In this document: in pieces, positions 18,306 to 27,151 of the stretch
How the letters are laid out: every line of letters begins with the position of its first letter
Numbering within the stretch: position 1 is the stretch's first letter
NCBI GenBank assembly: GCA_003213515.1
Contig: QCMV01000005.1
Location: 1-64,000 of the forward strand
Source of the DNA: Pelagibacteraceae bacterium AG-422-N09
GTDB taxonomy: Bacteria; Pseudomonadota; Alphaproteobacteria; Pelagibacterales; AG-422-B15
Direction of reading: 5' to 3'
Length of the DNA stretch: 64,000 nucleotides
Position numbers and translations under genes: made by a program
The notes under the pieces: model-generated
Seen by the model: only the letters and a program-made list of their open reading frames with translations
Database searches by the model: none
Told to the model about the DNA's origin: nothing

Positions 18306-18989
18306 ATGTCTGATGAAATAGAAAAAAATAATGTTATGAATTTTCCATCTGAGGATATGGACAATCTTAGAATTCTCGAGGCTCTTCTATTTGCAGCAAA
18401 TGAACCTCTTGATGCAGAGAGTTTAAAGGCAAGATTGCCGAAGGGCACAAATTTAAACAAATTACTAAATTTAATTGAAGCTCAATATAAAAATAGGGGA
18501 GTCAATCTGGTCAAAACTGGCAATAAATGGAGCTTTAAAACTGCCACCGATCTTGCACCAATGATGAAAAAAGAAAAAATAGTTCAAAGAAAACTATCAA
18601 AGGCTGCTACTGAGACTTTGGCAATAATCGCCTATCATCAACCTGTTACAAGAGCTGAAGTTGAAGACATAAGAGGAGTTCATTTTAGTCCTGGAACTCT
18701 TGATGTTCTTATGGAGTTAAACTGGGTGAGGCCAATCGGTAGAAAGAAGGTACCAGGAAGGCCCATTATTTATGGTACAACTGAAAGGTTCTTAGAGTAC
18801 TTCCAGCTAGAACAAGTAACAGATTTACCTGGACTTGAAGAATTAAAAGCAGCTGGACTTTTAGAAAGCCGCCTGCCTCCAAATTTAGACATTAGAGAAC
18901 CAAAAGAAATTGATCACAGCCAGATAGAACCATTTGGAGAAGATGAAAATATAGATGATCTGATTCAAAGTGGACATGAGGCAGAATAG
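18306..18989 (+). CDS. scpB: Segregation and condensation protein B
   Basis: 227 residues with the two winged-helix domains of ScpB. The first opens with ILEALLFAANEPLDAESL, and the second contains ALAIIAYHQPVTRAEVEDIRG-type sequence (here TLAIIAYHQP) and GRPIIYGTTERFLEYF. It dimerises and binds the ScpA middle region. The tail after about residue 195 is acidic (EDENIDDLIQSGHEAE). It directly follows scpA. Confidence 0.95.
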   Translation: MSDEIEKNNVMNFPSEDMDNLRILEALLFAANEPLDAESLKARLPKGTNLNKLLNLIEAQYKNRGVNLVKTGNKWSFKTATDLAPMMKKEKIVQRKLSKAATETLAIIAYHQPVTRAEVEDIRGVHFSPGTLDVLMELNWVRPIGRKKVPGRPIIYGTTERFLEYFQLEQVTDLPGLEELKAAGLLESRLPPNLDIREPKEIDHSQIEPFGEDENIDDLIQSGHEAE

Positions 18990-19005
18990 AAATTAGCCTT
19001 AAATT

Positions 19006-20406
19006 GTGAAACGTCTATTTAAAGCAATCCTGTTTGCAAACATTTTTTTTTATATTTGCACTTCAATATCTTCAGACCCTTTACTGCCAGGTGGCAAAAC
19101 CTCGAATGAGGTTGAAAATAAAAATAGTTTTTCACTGGTTGCAAGAAATTTAGGAGATAATTTAAAAATCAATTTTCTTGTAGGAAATGCTTTATTTGAG
19201 AGAATTTGGGAAGATGCAAAATTCTCAGAAAATATTGCAAGAGATGGTTTAGGGCCTTTTTTCAGTGCTCGTTCGTGCGAAGCATGTCATATTTCTGATG
19301 GACGAGGACATTTGCCTATAGATGAATCTGATGACGCTGTATCAGTTGTTATTCAAATTTCAAAAAATCAGGACTCAATTTCAGATGGTATTAAAAATCT
19401 ACCAGATCCCATTTACGGAAATCAAATTAGTGAATTCTCGGTTGAAAGTATTCCAAGAGAAGCGGACATTGTTATTAATTATGAATATGTTCCAATATCT
19501 TACAATGATGGCCGTATAATCGAATTAAGAAAGCCTGTAATTAAAATTAGAAATTTTAATTACGGAGATATCAATGAAGATACAAACTTTTCAGCAAGAA
19601 TCGCACAACCAATGATTGGTTTAGGTTTAATTGAAAACATTAGTGAAACGGATATTTTAATAAATGCAGATGTAAATGACATAAACGGTGATGGAATATC
19701 TGGAAAAGCAAATATTGTTTGGCGTAATGAAAAAAATGATTATTCCCTTGGTCGGTTTGGCTGGAAAGCATCACAACCTACGGTTTACCAACAAACTGCT
19801 GATGCCTTTTTTCATGACATGGGTTTATCAAATAAACTTTTTGAAAACCCATTTAACTGTACTGATGTACAATTAAGCTGTCAAAATGCAGTCAGTGGAA
19901 ATAGCGAAAGCTATGATGGCTATGAAGTTTCTAATGATCAATTGGATCTAGTGGTTTTTTATTCATCGCAACTTGGTGTGCCAGTAAGAAGAAACGCGAA
20001 AGATATTAGCGTGGTGAAAGGTAAAGAAATATTTTTTAAAATTGGTTGCAATTCTTGTCATACTGAGAGATTTGTTACAAAAAATGAAAGTACGCATCAA
20101 AATTTAGCCAATCAAATCATATACCCTTATTCAGATTTTTTGTTGCATGATATGGGTGAACAGTTGTCTGATGGTGTTTATGAATTCAATGCCAGTGGCT
20201 CTGAGTGGAGAACGCCGCCTTTGTGGGGAATAGGGTTGACATCAGTGGTATCTGCAGAATATGGATTTTTACATGATGGCAGAGCTCGAACAATTGAGGA
20301 GGCTATATTATGGCACGGCGGGGAAGCCTCTAGAGTGTTAGAAGAGTTCAAATCTTTAGATAAAAATCAAGTAAATCAATTAATTAGCTTTGTAAATTCT
20401 CTATAA
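19006..20406 (+). CDS. Periplasmic diheme cytochrome, thiol oxidoreductase-like (DUF1111/DHOR family)
   Basis: 466 residues from a GTG start at 19006. A hydrophobic signal peptide covers about residues 5-20. Two c-type heme motifs are present: CEACH at 91-95 and CNSCH at 348-352. The regions around both (GLGPFFSARSCEACH, VKGKEIFFKIGCNSCH, and the late GEAS/ILWHGGEA segment) fit the diheme DUF1111 family. These proteins are often found with imelysin and iron or copper uptake genes, but their reaction is not settled. It sits just upstream of the ferric-iron transporter, outside its operators, so a role in iron metabolism is plausible but unproven. Confidence 0.8.
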   Translation: MKRLFKAILFANIFFYICTSISSDPLLPGGKTSNEVENKNSFSLVARNLGDNLKINFLVGNALFERIWEDAKFSENIARDGLGPFFSARSCEACHISDGRGHLPIDESDDAVSVVIQISKNQDSISDGIKNLPDPIYGNQISEFSVESIPREADIVINYEYVPISYNDGRIIELRKPVIKIRNFNYGDINEDTNFSARIAQPMIGLGLIENISETDILINADVNDINGDGISGKANIVWRNEKNDYSLGRFGWKASQPTVYQQTADAFFHDMGLSNKLFENPFNCTDVQLSCQNAVSGNSESYDGYEVSNDQLDLVVFYSSQLGVPVRRNAKDISVVKGKEIFFKIGCNSCHTERFVTKNESTHQNLANQIIYPYSDFLLHDMGEQLSDGVYEFNASGSEWRTPPLWGIGLTSVVSAEYGFLHDGRARTIEEAILWHGGEASRVLEEFKSLDKNQVNQLISFVNSL

Positions 20407-20439
20407 ACTCAGATCAGTAAAGTGCGTCATATTTGCTAT

Positions 20440-20454
20440 TGATAATCATTCTCA
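20440..20454. promoter_or_regulatory. Candidate Fur-family operator upstream of fbpA
   Basis: TGATAAT-C-ATTCTCA matches the 7-1-7 inverted repeat of Fur sites (TGATAAT-N-ATTATCA) with one mismatch. It lies 51 bases before the fbpA ATG and 33 bases after the cytochrome stop. Binding would repress the ferric transporter when iron is sufficient. Confidence 0.6.
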
Positions 20455-20464
20455 ATAAGATATA

Positions 20465-20489
20465 TAGAATGAAACTTAGTATCATTCTA
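20465..20489. promoter_or_regulatory. Perfect inverted repeat with IRO-like TGA-N9-TCA core upstream of fbpA
   Basis: TAGAATGA and TCATTCTA form a perfect 8-bp inverted repeat around a nine-base spacer (AACTTAGTA). The inner bases give TGA-N9-TCA, the core of the iron-responsive operator bound by the Rrf2-type regulator RirA in rhizobia. It lies 10 bases downstream of the Fur-like site and 16 bases before the fbpA ATG, where binding would block transcription or initiation. Confidence 0.5.
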
Positions 20490-20505
20490 AAGAAGGGAAA
20501 AATTT

Positions 20506-21537
20506 ATGAATTCAGTATTAAGATTCTTAGTAATAGTTGTAATTAGTTTTGTAACAGTTGGCAGTTCATTCGCTAAAGAAGTCAATTTGTATACGTCAAG
20601 GCATTATGATTCAGACGATGCATTATATCAAAAGTTTACGGATGCTACTGGCATCAAAGTAAACGTTATTTCAGGTAAAGGAAAAGCATTAATGGAAAGA
20701 CTTGCTTCAGAAGGAGCAAATTCTCCTGCTGATGTCTTTATTACTGTTGATGCTGGTAATCTATGGAAAGTTCAAAAAGATGGAATGTTCCAAAGTATTA
20801 ACTCAAGTACTATCGATTCAATTGTGCCTGAAAATTTAAGAGGCCCAAACAATGAGTGGGTGGGAATAGCTAAACGCTCTCGAGTGATTTATTATAATCC
20901 AGTAAATGTTTCTGCAGAGGATATGGAAGGGCTTACGTATGAAGATCTTTCAGATCCAAAATGGAAAGGCAGAGTTGCAATAAGAAGTTCTGGTAATATG
21001 TACAATCAGTCTTTAGTTGCCTCATTGATTGCTAATAATGGTGTCGATGCTACCGAAAAGTGGGCACACAGATTTGTAGGCAATTTTGCAAGAAAACCTG
21101 AAGGTAATGACAGAGCACAAATTATGGCAGTTGCAAATGGCGAAGCAGATGTTGCTGTAGCGAATAGTTACTACATTGGTTTGATGTTATCTGGTAAAAA
21201 AGGCGAAGAACAGCAAGCCGCTGCCAGAAAAGTTGAACTTCATTTCCCAGGCCAAGATGGACGAGGAGCTCATATTAATGTAAGTGGAGCTGGTCTTATG
21301 AAAAATGCTCCAAATGCAGATAATGCAGTTAAGTTCATAGAGTTCTTGCTTAGTGAAGAAGCTCAAAGTCACATAGTTAATAACACTTACGAGTTTCCTA
21401 TGCTTGAAGGTGTTGCACCTAGTGATTTAATAGCTCAATTTGGTTCTGGTTTTAAAGAAGATCAGACTTCAGTTGCAAGCTATGGTGAATTCAATCCTGA
21501 TGCTGTTAAGTTGATGGATAGAGTTGGTTGGCAATAA
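20506..21537 (+). CDS. fbpA: Ferric-iron ABC transporter binding protein
   Basis: 343 residues with a Sec signal peptide cleaved after SSFA (residue 23). The mature start KEVNLYTSRHYDSDDALYQKF is typical of the FbpA/FutA ferric-binding family. The C-terminal half has VANSYYIGLM, where the paired tyrosines coordinate Fe(III). It captures ferric iron in the periplasm for the FbpB/FbpC importer encoded downstream. Two candidate iron operators precede it. Unlike the usual fbpABC order, a stem-loop and a peroxiredoxin gene separate it from the permease. Confidence 0.92.
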   Translation: MNSVLRFLVIVVISFVTVGSSFAKEVNLYTSRHYDSDDALYQKFTDATGIKVNVISGKGKALMERLASEGANSPADVFITVDAGNLWKVQKDGMFQSINSSTIDSIVPENLRGPNNEWVGIAKRSRVIYYNPVNVSAEDMEGLTYEDLSDPKWKGRVAIRSSGNMYNQSLVASLIANNGVDATEKWAHRFVGNFARKPEGNDRAQIMAVANGEADVAVANSYYIGLMLSGKKGEEQQAAARKVELHFPGQDGRGAHINVSGAGLMKNAPNADNAVKFIEFLLSEEAQSHIVNNTYEFPMLEGVAPSDLIAQFGSGFKEDQTSVASYGEFNPDAVKLMDRVGWQ

Positions 21538-21553
21538 TTTATCGCTAACCAGT

Positions 21554-21613
21554 TTGAGGTAATTTGGCCACCGTCTCTTCTTCTCATTAGTATCCAAGGT
21601 CAAATTACCTCAA
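21554..21613 (+). other. Long stem-loop between fbpA and the peroxiredoxin gene
   Basis: TTGAGGTAATTTG at 21554-21566 pairs perfectly over 13 bp with CAAATTACCTCAA at 21601-21613, around a 34-base loop. The stem can extend by a few pairs (GCC with GGT). No T-run follows, so it is not a standard terminator. It could protect the fbpA message from 3' exonucleases or partly attenuate downstream transcription. Confidence 0.6.
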
Positions 21614-21632
21614 CTAAATTGAGGTTATATTT

Positions 21633-22166
21633 ATGAATAGATTACCAAATGTAACATTTAAGATCAGGTCTCAAAATGAATTTGAGACTGGGGAAATGTG
21701 TTATCTTGAAGGAGACAAGGCATGGATGTCAATTTCCTCTCGCGATTTATTTTCAGAAAAAAGAGTTTTAATATTTTCATTACCTGGTGCCTTTACTCCA
21801 ACTTGTTCATCACAGCAATTGCCTGCATTTGATGAGAAATTTGAAGCTTTTAAAAACTTAGGAATTGATGAAGTATTCTGTATCTCCGTTAATGATTCAT
21901 ATGTCATGAACGCTTGGAGTAACTATATGGGCGTTAAAAATGTACAAATGATTCCAGATGGAACGGGTCAATTTACAAGGATGATGGGCATGCTTATTAA
22001 TAAAGACCATAATGGATTCGGTATGAGGTCTTGGAGATATGCAGTTGTTGCAAATAATATGGAAATTGAACAGATGTTTGTCGAGCCAGGTCTTAATGAT
22101 ACAGGAAATGATGATGATCCTTATATTGAAACAAATCCTGATAATATATTAGAGTTTCTTAAATAA
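21633..22166 (+). CDS. Peroxiredoxin, Prx5/AhpE-like redoxin
   Basis: A 177-residue thioredoxin-fold peroxidase. The peroxidatic cysteine is C58 in PGAFTPTCSSQQLP, with the downstream Prx5 features VFCISVNDSYVMNAW and a C-terminal EPG-x-ND region. It reduces hydrogen or organic peroxides at the expense of a thiol. Its place inside the iron-uptake cluster suggests protection against iron-driven peroxide chemistry. Start ATG at 21633 follows TTGAGG-TTATATTT; the ribosome site is weak. Confidence 0.88.
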   Translation: MNRLPNVTFKIRSQNEFETGEMCYLEGDKAWMSISSRDLFSEKRVLIFSLPGAFTPTCSSQQLPAFDEKFEAFKNLGIDEVFCISVNDSYVMNAWSNYMGVKNVQMIPDGTGQFTRMMGMLINKDHNGFGMRSWRYAVVANNMEIEQMFVEPGLNDTGNDDDPYIETNPDNILEFLK

Positions 22167-22191
22167 ATAGTATAGATAACAGCAACTATTT

Positions 22192-23805
22192 ATGAAGTTA
22201 GATTTTTGGCAAATAACACCAGTTGCAACATTTGCAATTTTTATTGCTCCAGTATTTATTGTGCTATTCAGTCTTGCTGGTGATTACTCTGACAACTGGA
22301 CACATTTGTATAACCATGTACTTTTTGGTTATATAGAAAATTCTATTTATTTAGTTCTTGGGGTCTCAATTATGGTTGCCATAATTGGTGTCGGCACTGC
22401 CTGGCTTGTAACCAACTATAATTTTACAGGAAAAAATATTTTTGAATGGGCGTTAATTTTACCACTTGCTGTACCTCCATATATACTTGCTTACACTTTC
22501 ACTGGTTTATTCGATACCTTTGGTACTGCGAATAATTTAATAAGGGATCTTTTTGGGCTAGGTGCAGATTTTACTTTTTTTCCTAAAGTAAGAAATGTTC
22601 CTGGAGCGATTGTAGTATTTTCCTTCACACTATATCCATATGTATATCTTGTGAGCAGAATGGCCTTTATAAATCAATCTAGATCTATTCTTGAAGCGGG
22701 TAGAACTCTTGGACTTGGTAAACTAGAAGTATTCTATAAATTAGCTGTTCCAATGATTAGACCAGCAATTATTGGGGGCCTCATGCTCGTAGTCATGGAA
22801 ACTTTATCTGATTTCGGAGCAGTTGATCACTTTGCCATTTCAACTTTTACAACTGGAATATTTAGAACATGGTACGGTATGTATGATATTGAAACCGCAA
22901 AGCAGTTAGCTTCATTGTTACTCATATTTGCAATTCTATTAATTATATCTGAACGTTACTCCCGAAAAAATGCTAGATATTCAAATGCCAGCTCAGTCTT
23001 TAAGCCGCTTTATTTAACTAGACTGAAAGGTAGTTCAAATATTTTAGCAATATTAATTTGTTTCGTTCCAATCTTTGTTGGTTTTTTATTGCCTGTGATG
23101 GAACTTGGATACTGGGCATTTAACTACAAGTTAGATTTTTTTAATGATAAGTTTCTTACGACTGCATGGAATACATTTTACTTAGCAATAATAACAGCCT
23201 TCTTATGCAGTCTATTAGCTGTTCTTATAAATTTCTCAATTAGATATAAAAAAAATAATTATCTGAAGTTTATGAGTTCCTTTTTGACTGTTGGTTATGC
23301 GGTGCCAGGTTTGATACTTGCAATTGGCGTTATGCAACTACTTACATTTTTAGACAGAAACATGGGAGATTACTATTTTGATTTTGTGCTTACAGGTAGT
23401 ATAGTTGGATTAGTTTTAGCTTATATAATAAAATCCTATGCGCTTTCAAGTTCTACGATTGAAGCTGGATATCAGCGTATAAATATGAGAATTGATGATG
23501 TAGCAAAAACACTTAAAACATCAGGCTGGTCTCTTTTATCATCAGTTCATTTACCATTATTAAAAACTAGTTTTCTAACAAGCATGTTATTGGTAGTTTC
23601 AGAAGTCATAAAAGAACTTCCCGCAACGCTTATTTTGAGACCATTTAATTTTGATACATTAGCTGTATATACTTATATATATGCAGCAGAAGAAAGAATG
23701 TACGATGCTGCTGCACCTTCTATTGCAATAGTTATGGTAGGGCTTATTCCAATAATAATATTGACTAGAATGATCAGAAGTTCTAGACCTGCATCAAGAG
23801 ATTAA
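22192..23805 (+). CDS. fbpB: Ferric-iron ABC transporter permease (fused, FbpB)
   Basis: 537 residues containing two permease halves, the usual FbpB layout. EAA-like loops occur at ILEAGRTLGLGKLEVFYKLAVP in the first half and IDDVAKTLKTSGWSLLSSVHLP in the second. About twelve hydrophobic helices are visible, starting at residues 11-30. It forms the membrane channel for iron delivered by FbpA. The ATPase gene starts two bases after its stop. Confidence 0.92.
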   Translation: MKLDFWQITPVATFAIFIAPVFIVLFSLAGDYSDNWTHLYNHVLFGYIENSIYLVLGVSIMVAIIGVGTAWLVTNYNFTGKNIFEWALILPLAVPPYILAYTFTGLFDTFGTANNLIRDLFGLGADFTFFPKVRNVPGAIVVFSFTLYPYVYLVSRMAFINQSRSILEAGRTLGLGKLEVFYKLAVPMIRPAIIGGLMLVVMETLSDFGAVDHFAISTFTTGIFRTWYGMYDIETAKQLASLLLIFAILLIISERYSRKNARYSNASSVFKPLYLTRLKGSSNILAILICFVPIFVGFLLPVMELGYWAFNYKLDFFNDKFLTTAWNTFYLAIITAFLCSLLAVLINFSIRYKKNNYLKFMSSFLTVGYAVPGLILAIGVMQLLTFLDRNMGDYYFDFVLTGSIVGLVLAYIIKSYALSSSTIEAGYQRINMRIDDVAKTLKTSGWSLLSSVHLPLLKTSFLTSMLLVVSEVIKELPATLILRPFNFDTLAVYTYIYAAEERMYDAAAPSIAIVMVGLIPIIILTRMIRSSRPASRD

Positions 23806-23807
23806 TA

Positions 23808-24521
23808 ATGGATATAATTCTTGAACTAAAAAATATAAAACACAGCTTCACAAGAGATAATGAAGTTTTAAAAGATATTTCTCTACAAGTAAATCGTGGC
23901 GAGATAATTACAATTTTAGGACCCTCTGGATGCGGCAAAACTACATTGCTAAGAATCATTGCAGGTCTAGAAGAACAATCAGCAGGAACAGTATCGATAG
24001 ATAATGAACTTGTTTCAGGACATTTAAATCATGTAAATACTGAGGAACGAAATATTGGATTGGTTGTTCAGGAAAGAGCATTGTTTCCACACCTCTCGAT
24101 TGTGAATAATGTAAAATTTGGAATAAAAGGTACGAATAAAAATAATACCGAGAGAGCTATGGGTTTATTAAAGTTATTTAGTGTTGAGAGATATGCAAAA
24201 AACTATCCCCATGAAATATCAAGTGGTGAACAACAAAGGGTTGCATTGGCAAGAGCTATGGCGCCAAATCCAAAAATTTTGTTAATGGATGAACCTTTTG
24301 GAGCTTTGGATAAGGAATTAAAAGTAAGATTGAGATCTGAAACAAATAAAATTCTTCGTGATAACCTCACTACAACTATCATTGTTTCTCACGATACTGA
24401 AGACGCGCTAGCAATGTCTGATAGAGTTTTAATCATGAAAGATGGTAATTTTATTCAAAACGGCAAACCTGAAGATGTCATCTCTATAAGTTCAACCGCA
24501 TCTCAAAAAAACCTTATTTAA
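23808..24521 (+). CDS. fbpC: Ferric-iron ABC transporter ATP-binding protein, short form
   Basis: 237 residues. Walker A is GPSGCGKTT at 38-46, Walker B is ILLMDEP, and the switch histidine is in IVSHDTEDAL. The signature is SSGEQQRVALARA instead of the usual LSGGQ. FbpC proteins are usually near 350 residues; this one ends right after the ATPase core and lacks the C-terminal regulatory domain. It directly follows the permease gene and should energise ferric uptake. Confidence 0.9.
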   Translation: MDIILELKNIKHSFTRDNEVLKDISLQVNRGEIITILGPSGCGKTTLLRIIAGLEEQSAGTVSIDNELVSGHLNHVNTEERNIGLVVQERALFPHLSIVNNVKFGIKGTNKNNTERAMGLLKLFSVERYAKNYPHEISSGEQQRVALARAMAPNPKILLMDEPFGALDKELKVRLRSETNKILRDNLTTTIIVSHDTEDALAMSDRVLIMKDGNFIQNGKPEDVISISSTASQKNLI

Positions 24522-24606
24522 TTACCTTTTATTTGATGGCAATTTTTAACTTTTACTAATAAGGTATTAATATATATATATATTATTAGAAATAATTGAG
24601 GAACAA

Positions 24607-24789
24607 ATGGGTATTAGTTTTTGGCAAATATTAATCGTTGTAGCGCTTCTTGTTATACTTTTTGGTAGAGGAAAAATATCTGAATTAATGGGTGACGTAG
24701 CCAAAGGTGTAAAAAGTTTTAAAAAAGGCATCAACGACGATGATGAACCAAAGTCAATAAATAAATCAGACGAAGACTCCAAAGATTAA
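24607..24789 (+). CDS. tatA: Sec-independent protein translocase TatA
   Basis: 60 residues: one N-terminal membrane helix ([17 protein letters not shown]), the [20 protein letters not shown] amphipathic helix, and a charged tail. It builds the pore of the twin-arginine pathway. A GAGG site precedes the ATG by six bases. tatB and tatC follow. An AT dinucleotide tract at about 24567-24587 upstream may hold the promoter. The polyamine-type binding protein at 7051 is one visible Tat client. Confidence 0.95.
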   Translation: MGISFWQILIVVALLVILFGRGKISELMGDVAKGVKSFKKGINDDDEPKSINKSDEDSKD

Positions 24790-24804
24790 CCTTAAGTAAT
24801 TGTT

Positions 24805-25101
24805 ATGTTACCTGGTATCGGAGGAGTAGAGTATCTTGTCATTGCAGCATTAATTATCATTTTTGTTGGACCGAAAGATTTGCCAGCAGTATTAAGAACT
24901 TTTGGCAGGTGGTGGGGTAAAATTAGAAACTTTTCAAGAGAATTTAGATCTAGTATCAACGAGATAGCAAAAGAAACAGGCGTAGATGATATTAAGTCTA
25001 AAGTTGAAAATACAAATCCCAAAAACTTTACAGACGAGATGCGTGACTCGATAAATAAAAATATCATTCAGTCAGAAAATCAGAAAAAAGAAAATGAGTG
25101 A
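24805..25101 (+). CDS. tatB: Sec-independent protein translocase TatB
   Basis: 98 residues. It starts MLPGIGGVEYLVIAALIIIFVGPKDLP with the conserved GPKDLP hinge, then the amphipathic helix LRTFGRWWGKIRNFSREF and a polar tail. TatB forms the receptor complex with TatC for twin-arginine signals. Its end overlaps the tatC start by eight bases. Confidence 0.95.
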   Translation: MLPGIGGVEYLVIAALIIIFVGPKDLPAVLRTFGRWWGKIRNFSREFRSSINEIAKETGVDDIKSKVENTNPKNFTDEMRDSINKNIIQSENQKKENE

Positions 25102-25870
25102 TACAAATGAAACACTTGATGAAGGAAAGCAACCTTTAATTCAACATCTTGTAGAACTTAGAAGCAGACTTATTAAGTCACTAATTTTGATTACTGTTAT
25201 GTTTGTTGTTGCATATATCTTTGCAGACACAATTTATAACTTTTTAGTTCAACCATATGCTGATGCTGTACAAGGTGAGTCTGGCAGAAGGCTTATATTT
25301 ACCGCTTTACACGAAACCTTTTTTACTTATTTAAAAGTAGCACTATTTGCCTCTATTTTTGTTTCTCTTCCATTTATACTGATACAAATTTGGATTTTTG
25401 TTGCACCTGGTCTTTATCGCAATGAGAAAACTGTTGTTATTCCATATTTAATTGCAACGCCAATATTATTCTTGTTAGGAGCGGCATTGGTTTATTATTT
25501 TATTATGCCACTTGCCATCAAATTCTTTCTATCTTTCGAATCGATTGGTGGCCAAGGAACATTACCAATCCAATTAGAAGCTAAGGTAAATGAGTATTTA
25601 AGCTTAATTATGCGTCTGATATTTGCATTCGGTATCAGTTTTCAACTACCAGTTCTTTTGACATTATTAGCAAGAGTAGGTTTTGTCAGTTCTGAAGGAT
25701 TAAGAAAAAATAGAAAGTATGTGATTGTAGGAGTTTTTGCAGTAGCGGCTATTTTAACACCACCTGACCCGATCTCCCAAATAGGGCTTGGAATACCTAT
25801 ATTATTGCTGTATGAAATTTCAATATTTGCTGTAAAATTTATCGAAGGGAAAAAACCTAAATCCGAGTAA
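25094..25870 (+). CDS. tatC: Sec-independent protein translocase TatC
   Basis: 258 residues with six membrane helices. The conserved N-terminal motif QPLIQHLVELRSRLIKS and the loop PLTPPD-like LTPPDPISQ in the last third are both present. It recognises the twin-arginine signal peptide in the inner membrane. It overlaps tatB and is followed after three bases by serS, the usual alphaproteobacterial order. Confidence 0.96.
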   Translation: MSDTNETLDEGKQPLIQHLVELRSRLIKSLILITVMFVVAYIFADTIYNFLVQPYADAVQGESGRRLIFTALHETFFTYLKVALFASIFVSLPFILIQIWIFVAPGLYRNEKTVVIPYLIATPILFLLGAALVYYFIMPLAIKFFLSFESIGGQGTLPIQLEAKVNEYLSLIMRLIFAFGISFQLPVLLTLLARVGFVSSEGLRKNRKYVIVGVFAVAAILTPPDPISQIGLGIPILLLYEISIFAVKFIEGKKPKSE

Positions 25871-25873
25871 GAC

Positions 25874-27142
25874 ATGCATGACATTAAGAAAATAAGAGAG
25901 AATCCCTCAGATTTAGATGAGTTATTAGCCAAAAGAAAACATCCGCCAGTTTCAAATCAAATAATTGAATTAGATGTAAAGAACAGGAAAATGATTGGTG
26001 AGCTTCAAGTTATTCAAGAAGAGAGAAACACCAAGTCAAAGCTCATAGGAGAATATGCAGCTAATGGAAAAAATGATGAAGCCGCTAAGTTAAAGGCGGA
26101 AGTTGCAAGCTTAAAAGATAAAATGCAGGATTTAGAGAATAGTCAAAGAGAAAAACAAGAAGAACTTAATACTGTTTTATCTTCTTTACCAAATAATCCA
26201 GCAGATGATGTGCCAGTTGGTGATGAAAGTTTAAATAAAGAGATTAAGTTGGAAGGTACTAAAAAAGAATTTTCTTTTACTCCAAAAGAACACGATGAAT
26301 TAGGCGAAAACCTCAATATGATGAGTTTTGAGCAAGCTACAAAAATCTCTGGAGCAAGGTTTGTTGTACAAAGTGGCTTGATTGCTAGAATGGAAAGAGC
26401 AATATCTAATTTTATGTTAGATCTTCATACAAATGAATTTGGATATACAGAGATGAATGTTCCTATACTTGTTAAAGACCAATCAGTTTATGGTGTGGGA
26501 CAGCTTCCTAAGTTTAAAGATGATTTATTTAAAACAACCGATGACTATTGGCTTATACCAACGGCCGAGGTTCCTCTTAGTAATATGACTAGAGAGTCAA
26601 TTATTGATATTTTAGATTTACCTAAACGATATGTATCTCATACGCCATGTTTCAGATCTGAAGCTGGCGCAGCAGGGAAAGATACAAGAGGTATTATGAG
26701 ACAACATCAATTTTATAAAGTTGAGCTTGTTAGTTTAACATCAGAAATTCAATCTAAGGATGAACATGAAAGAATGTTAAGTTGTGCAGAGGAAGTTTTA
26801 AAAAGATTAAATCTTCATTATAGAGTTGTCATATTGTCTTCTGAGGATATGGGTTTTGCTGCACAAAAAACATATGATATTGAAGTATGGTTGCCTGGTC
26901 AAAAAGCATACAGAGAAATATCTAGCTGCTCTAATTGTGGAGATTTTCAAGCAAGAAGAATGAACTCTCGTTACAAAGAAGGTAAAGAAACTAAATTTTT
27001 GCATACATTAAATGGATCAGGTTTAGCCGTAGGACGAACCTTAATATCTATTCTTGAAAATTATCAAAATGAAGATGGGACTATTCAGGTGCCAGATGCT
27101 CTTATTCCATACATGGGTGGAATAAATCAAATTTCAAATTAA
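25874..27142 (+). CDS. serS: Seryl-tRNA synthetase
   Basis: A 422-residue class II synthetase. The N-terminal coiled-coil arm that contacts tRNA-Ser spans about residues 30-110 (many E/K/Q residues). The catalytic part carries motif 2 in FRSEAGAAGKDTRGIMRQHQF and motif 3 in NGSGLAVGRTLISILENYQ. It charges tRNA-Ser and tRNA-Sec. Start ATG at 25874 is three bases after tatC, so translation may be coupled. Confidence 0.97.
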   Translation: MHDIKKIRENPSDLDELLAKRKHPPVSNQIIELDVKNRKMIGELQVIQEERNTKSKLIGEYAANGKNDEAAKLKAEVASLKDKMQDLENSQREKQEELNTVLSSLPNNPADDVPVGDESLNKEIKLEGTKKEFSFTPKEHDELGENLNMMSFEQATKISGARFVVQSGLIARMERAISNFMLDLHTNEFGYTEMNVPILVKDQSVYGVGQLPKFKDDLFKTTDDYWLIPTAEVPLSNMTRESIIDILDLPKRYVSHTPCFRSEAGAAGKDTRGIMRQHQFYKVELVSLTSEIQSKDEHERMLSCAEEVLKRLNLHYRVVILSSEDMGFAAQKTYDIEVWLPGQKAYREISSCSNCGDFQARRMNSRYKEGKETKFLHTLNGSGLAVGRTLISILENYQNEDGTIQVPDALIPYMGGINQISN

Positions 27143-27151
27143 TTCATCTAT

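Noticed and set aside
24567..24587. AT dinucleotide tract before tatA as a phase-variable repeat
   Set aside because: It is short, in an AT-rich intergenic region, and no promoter spacing effect can be shown.
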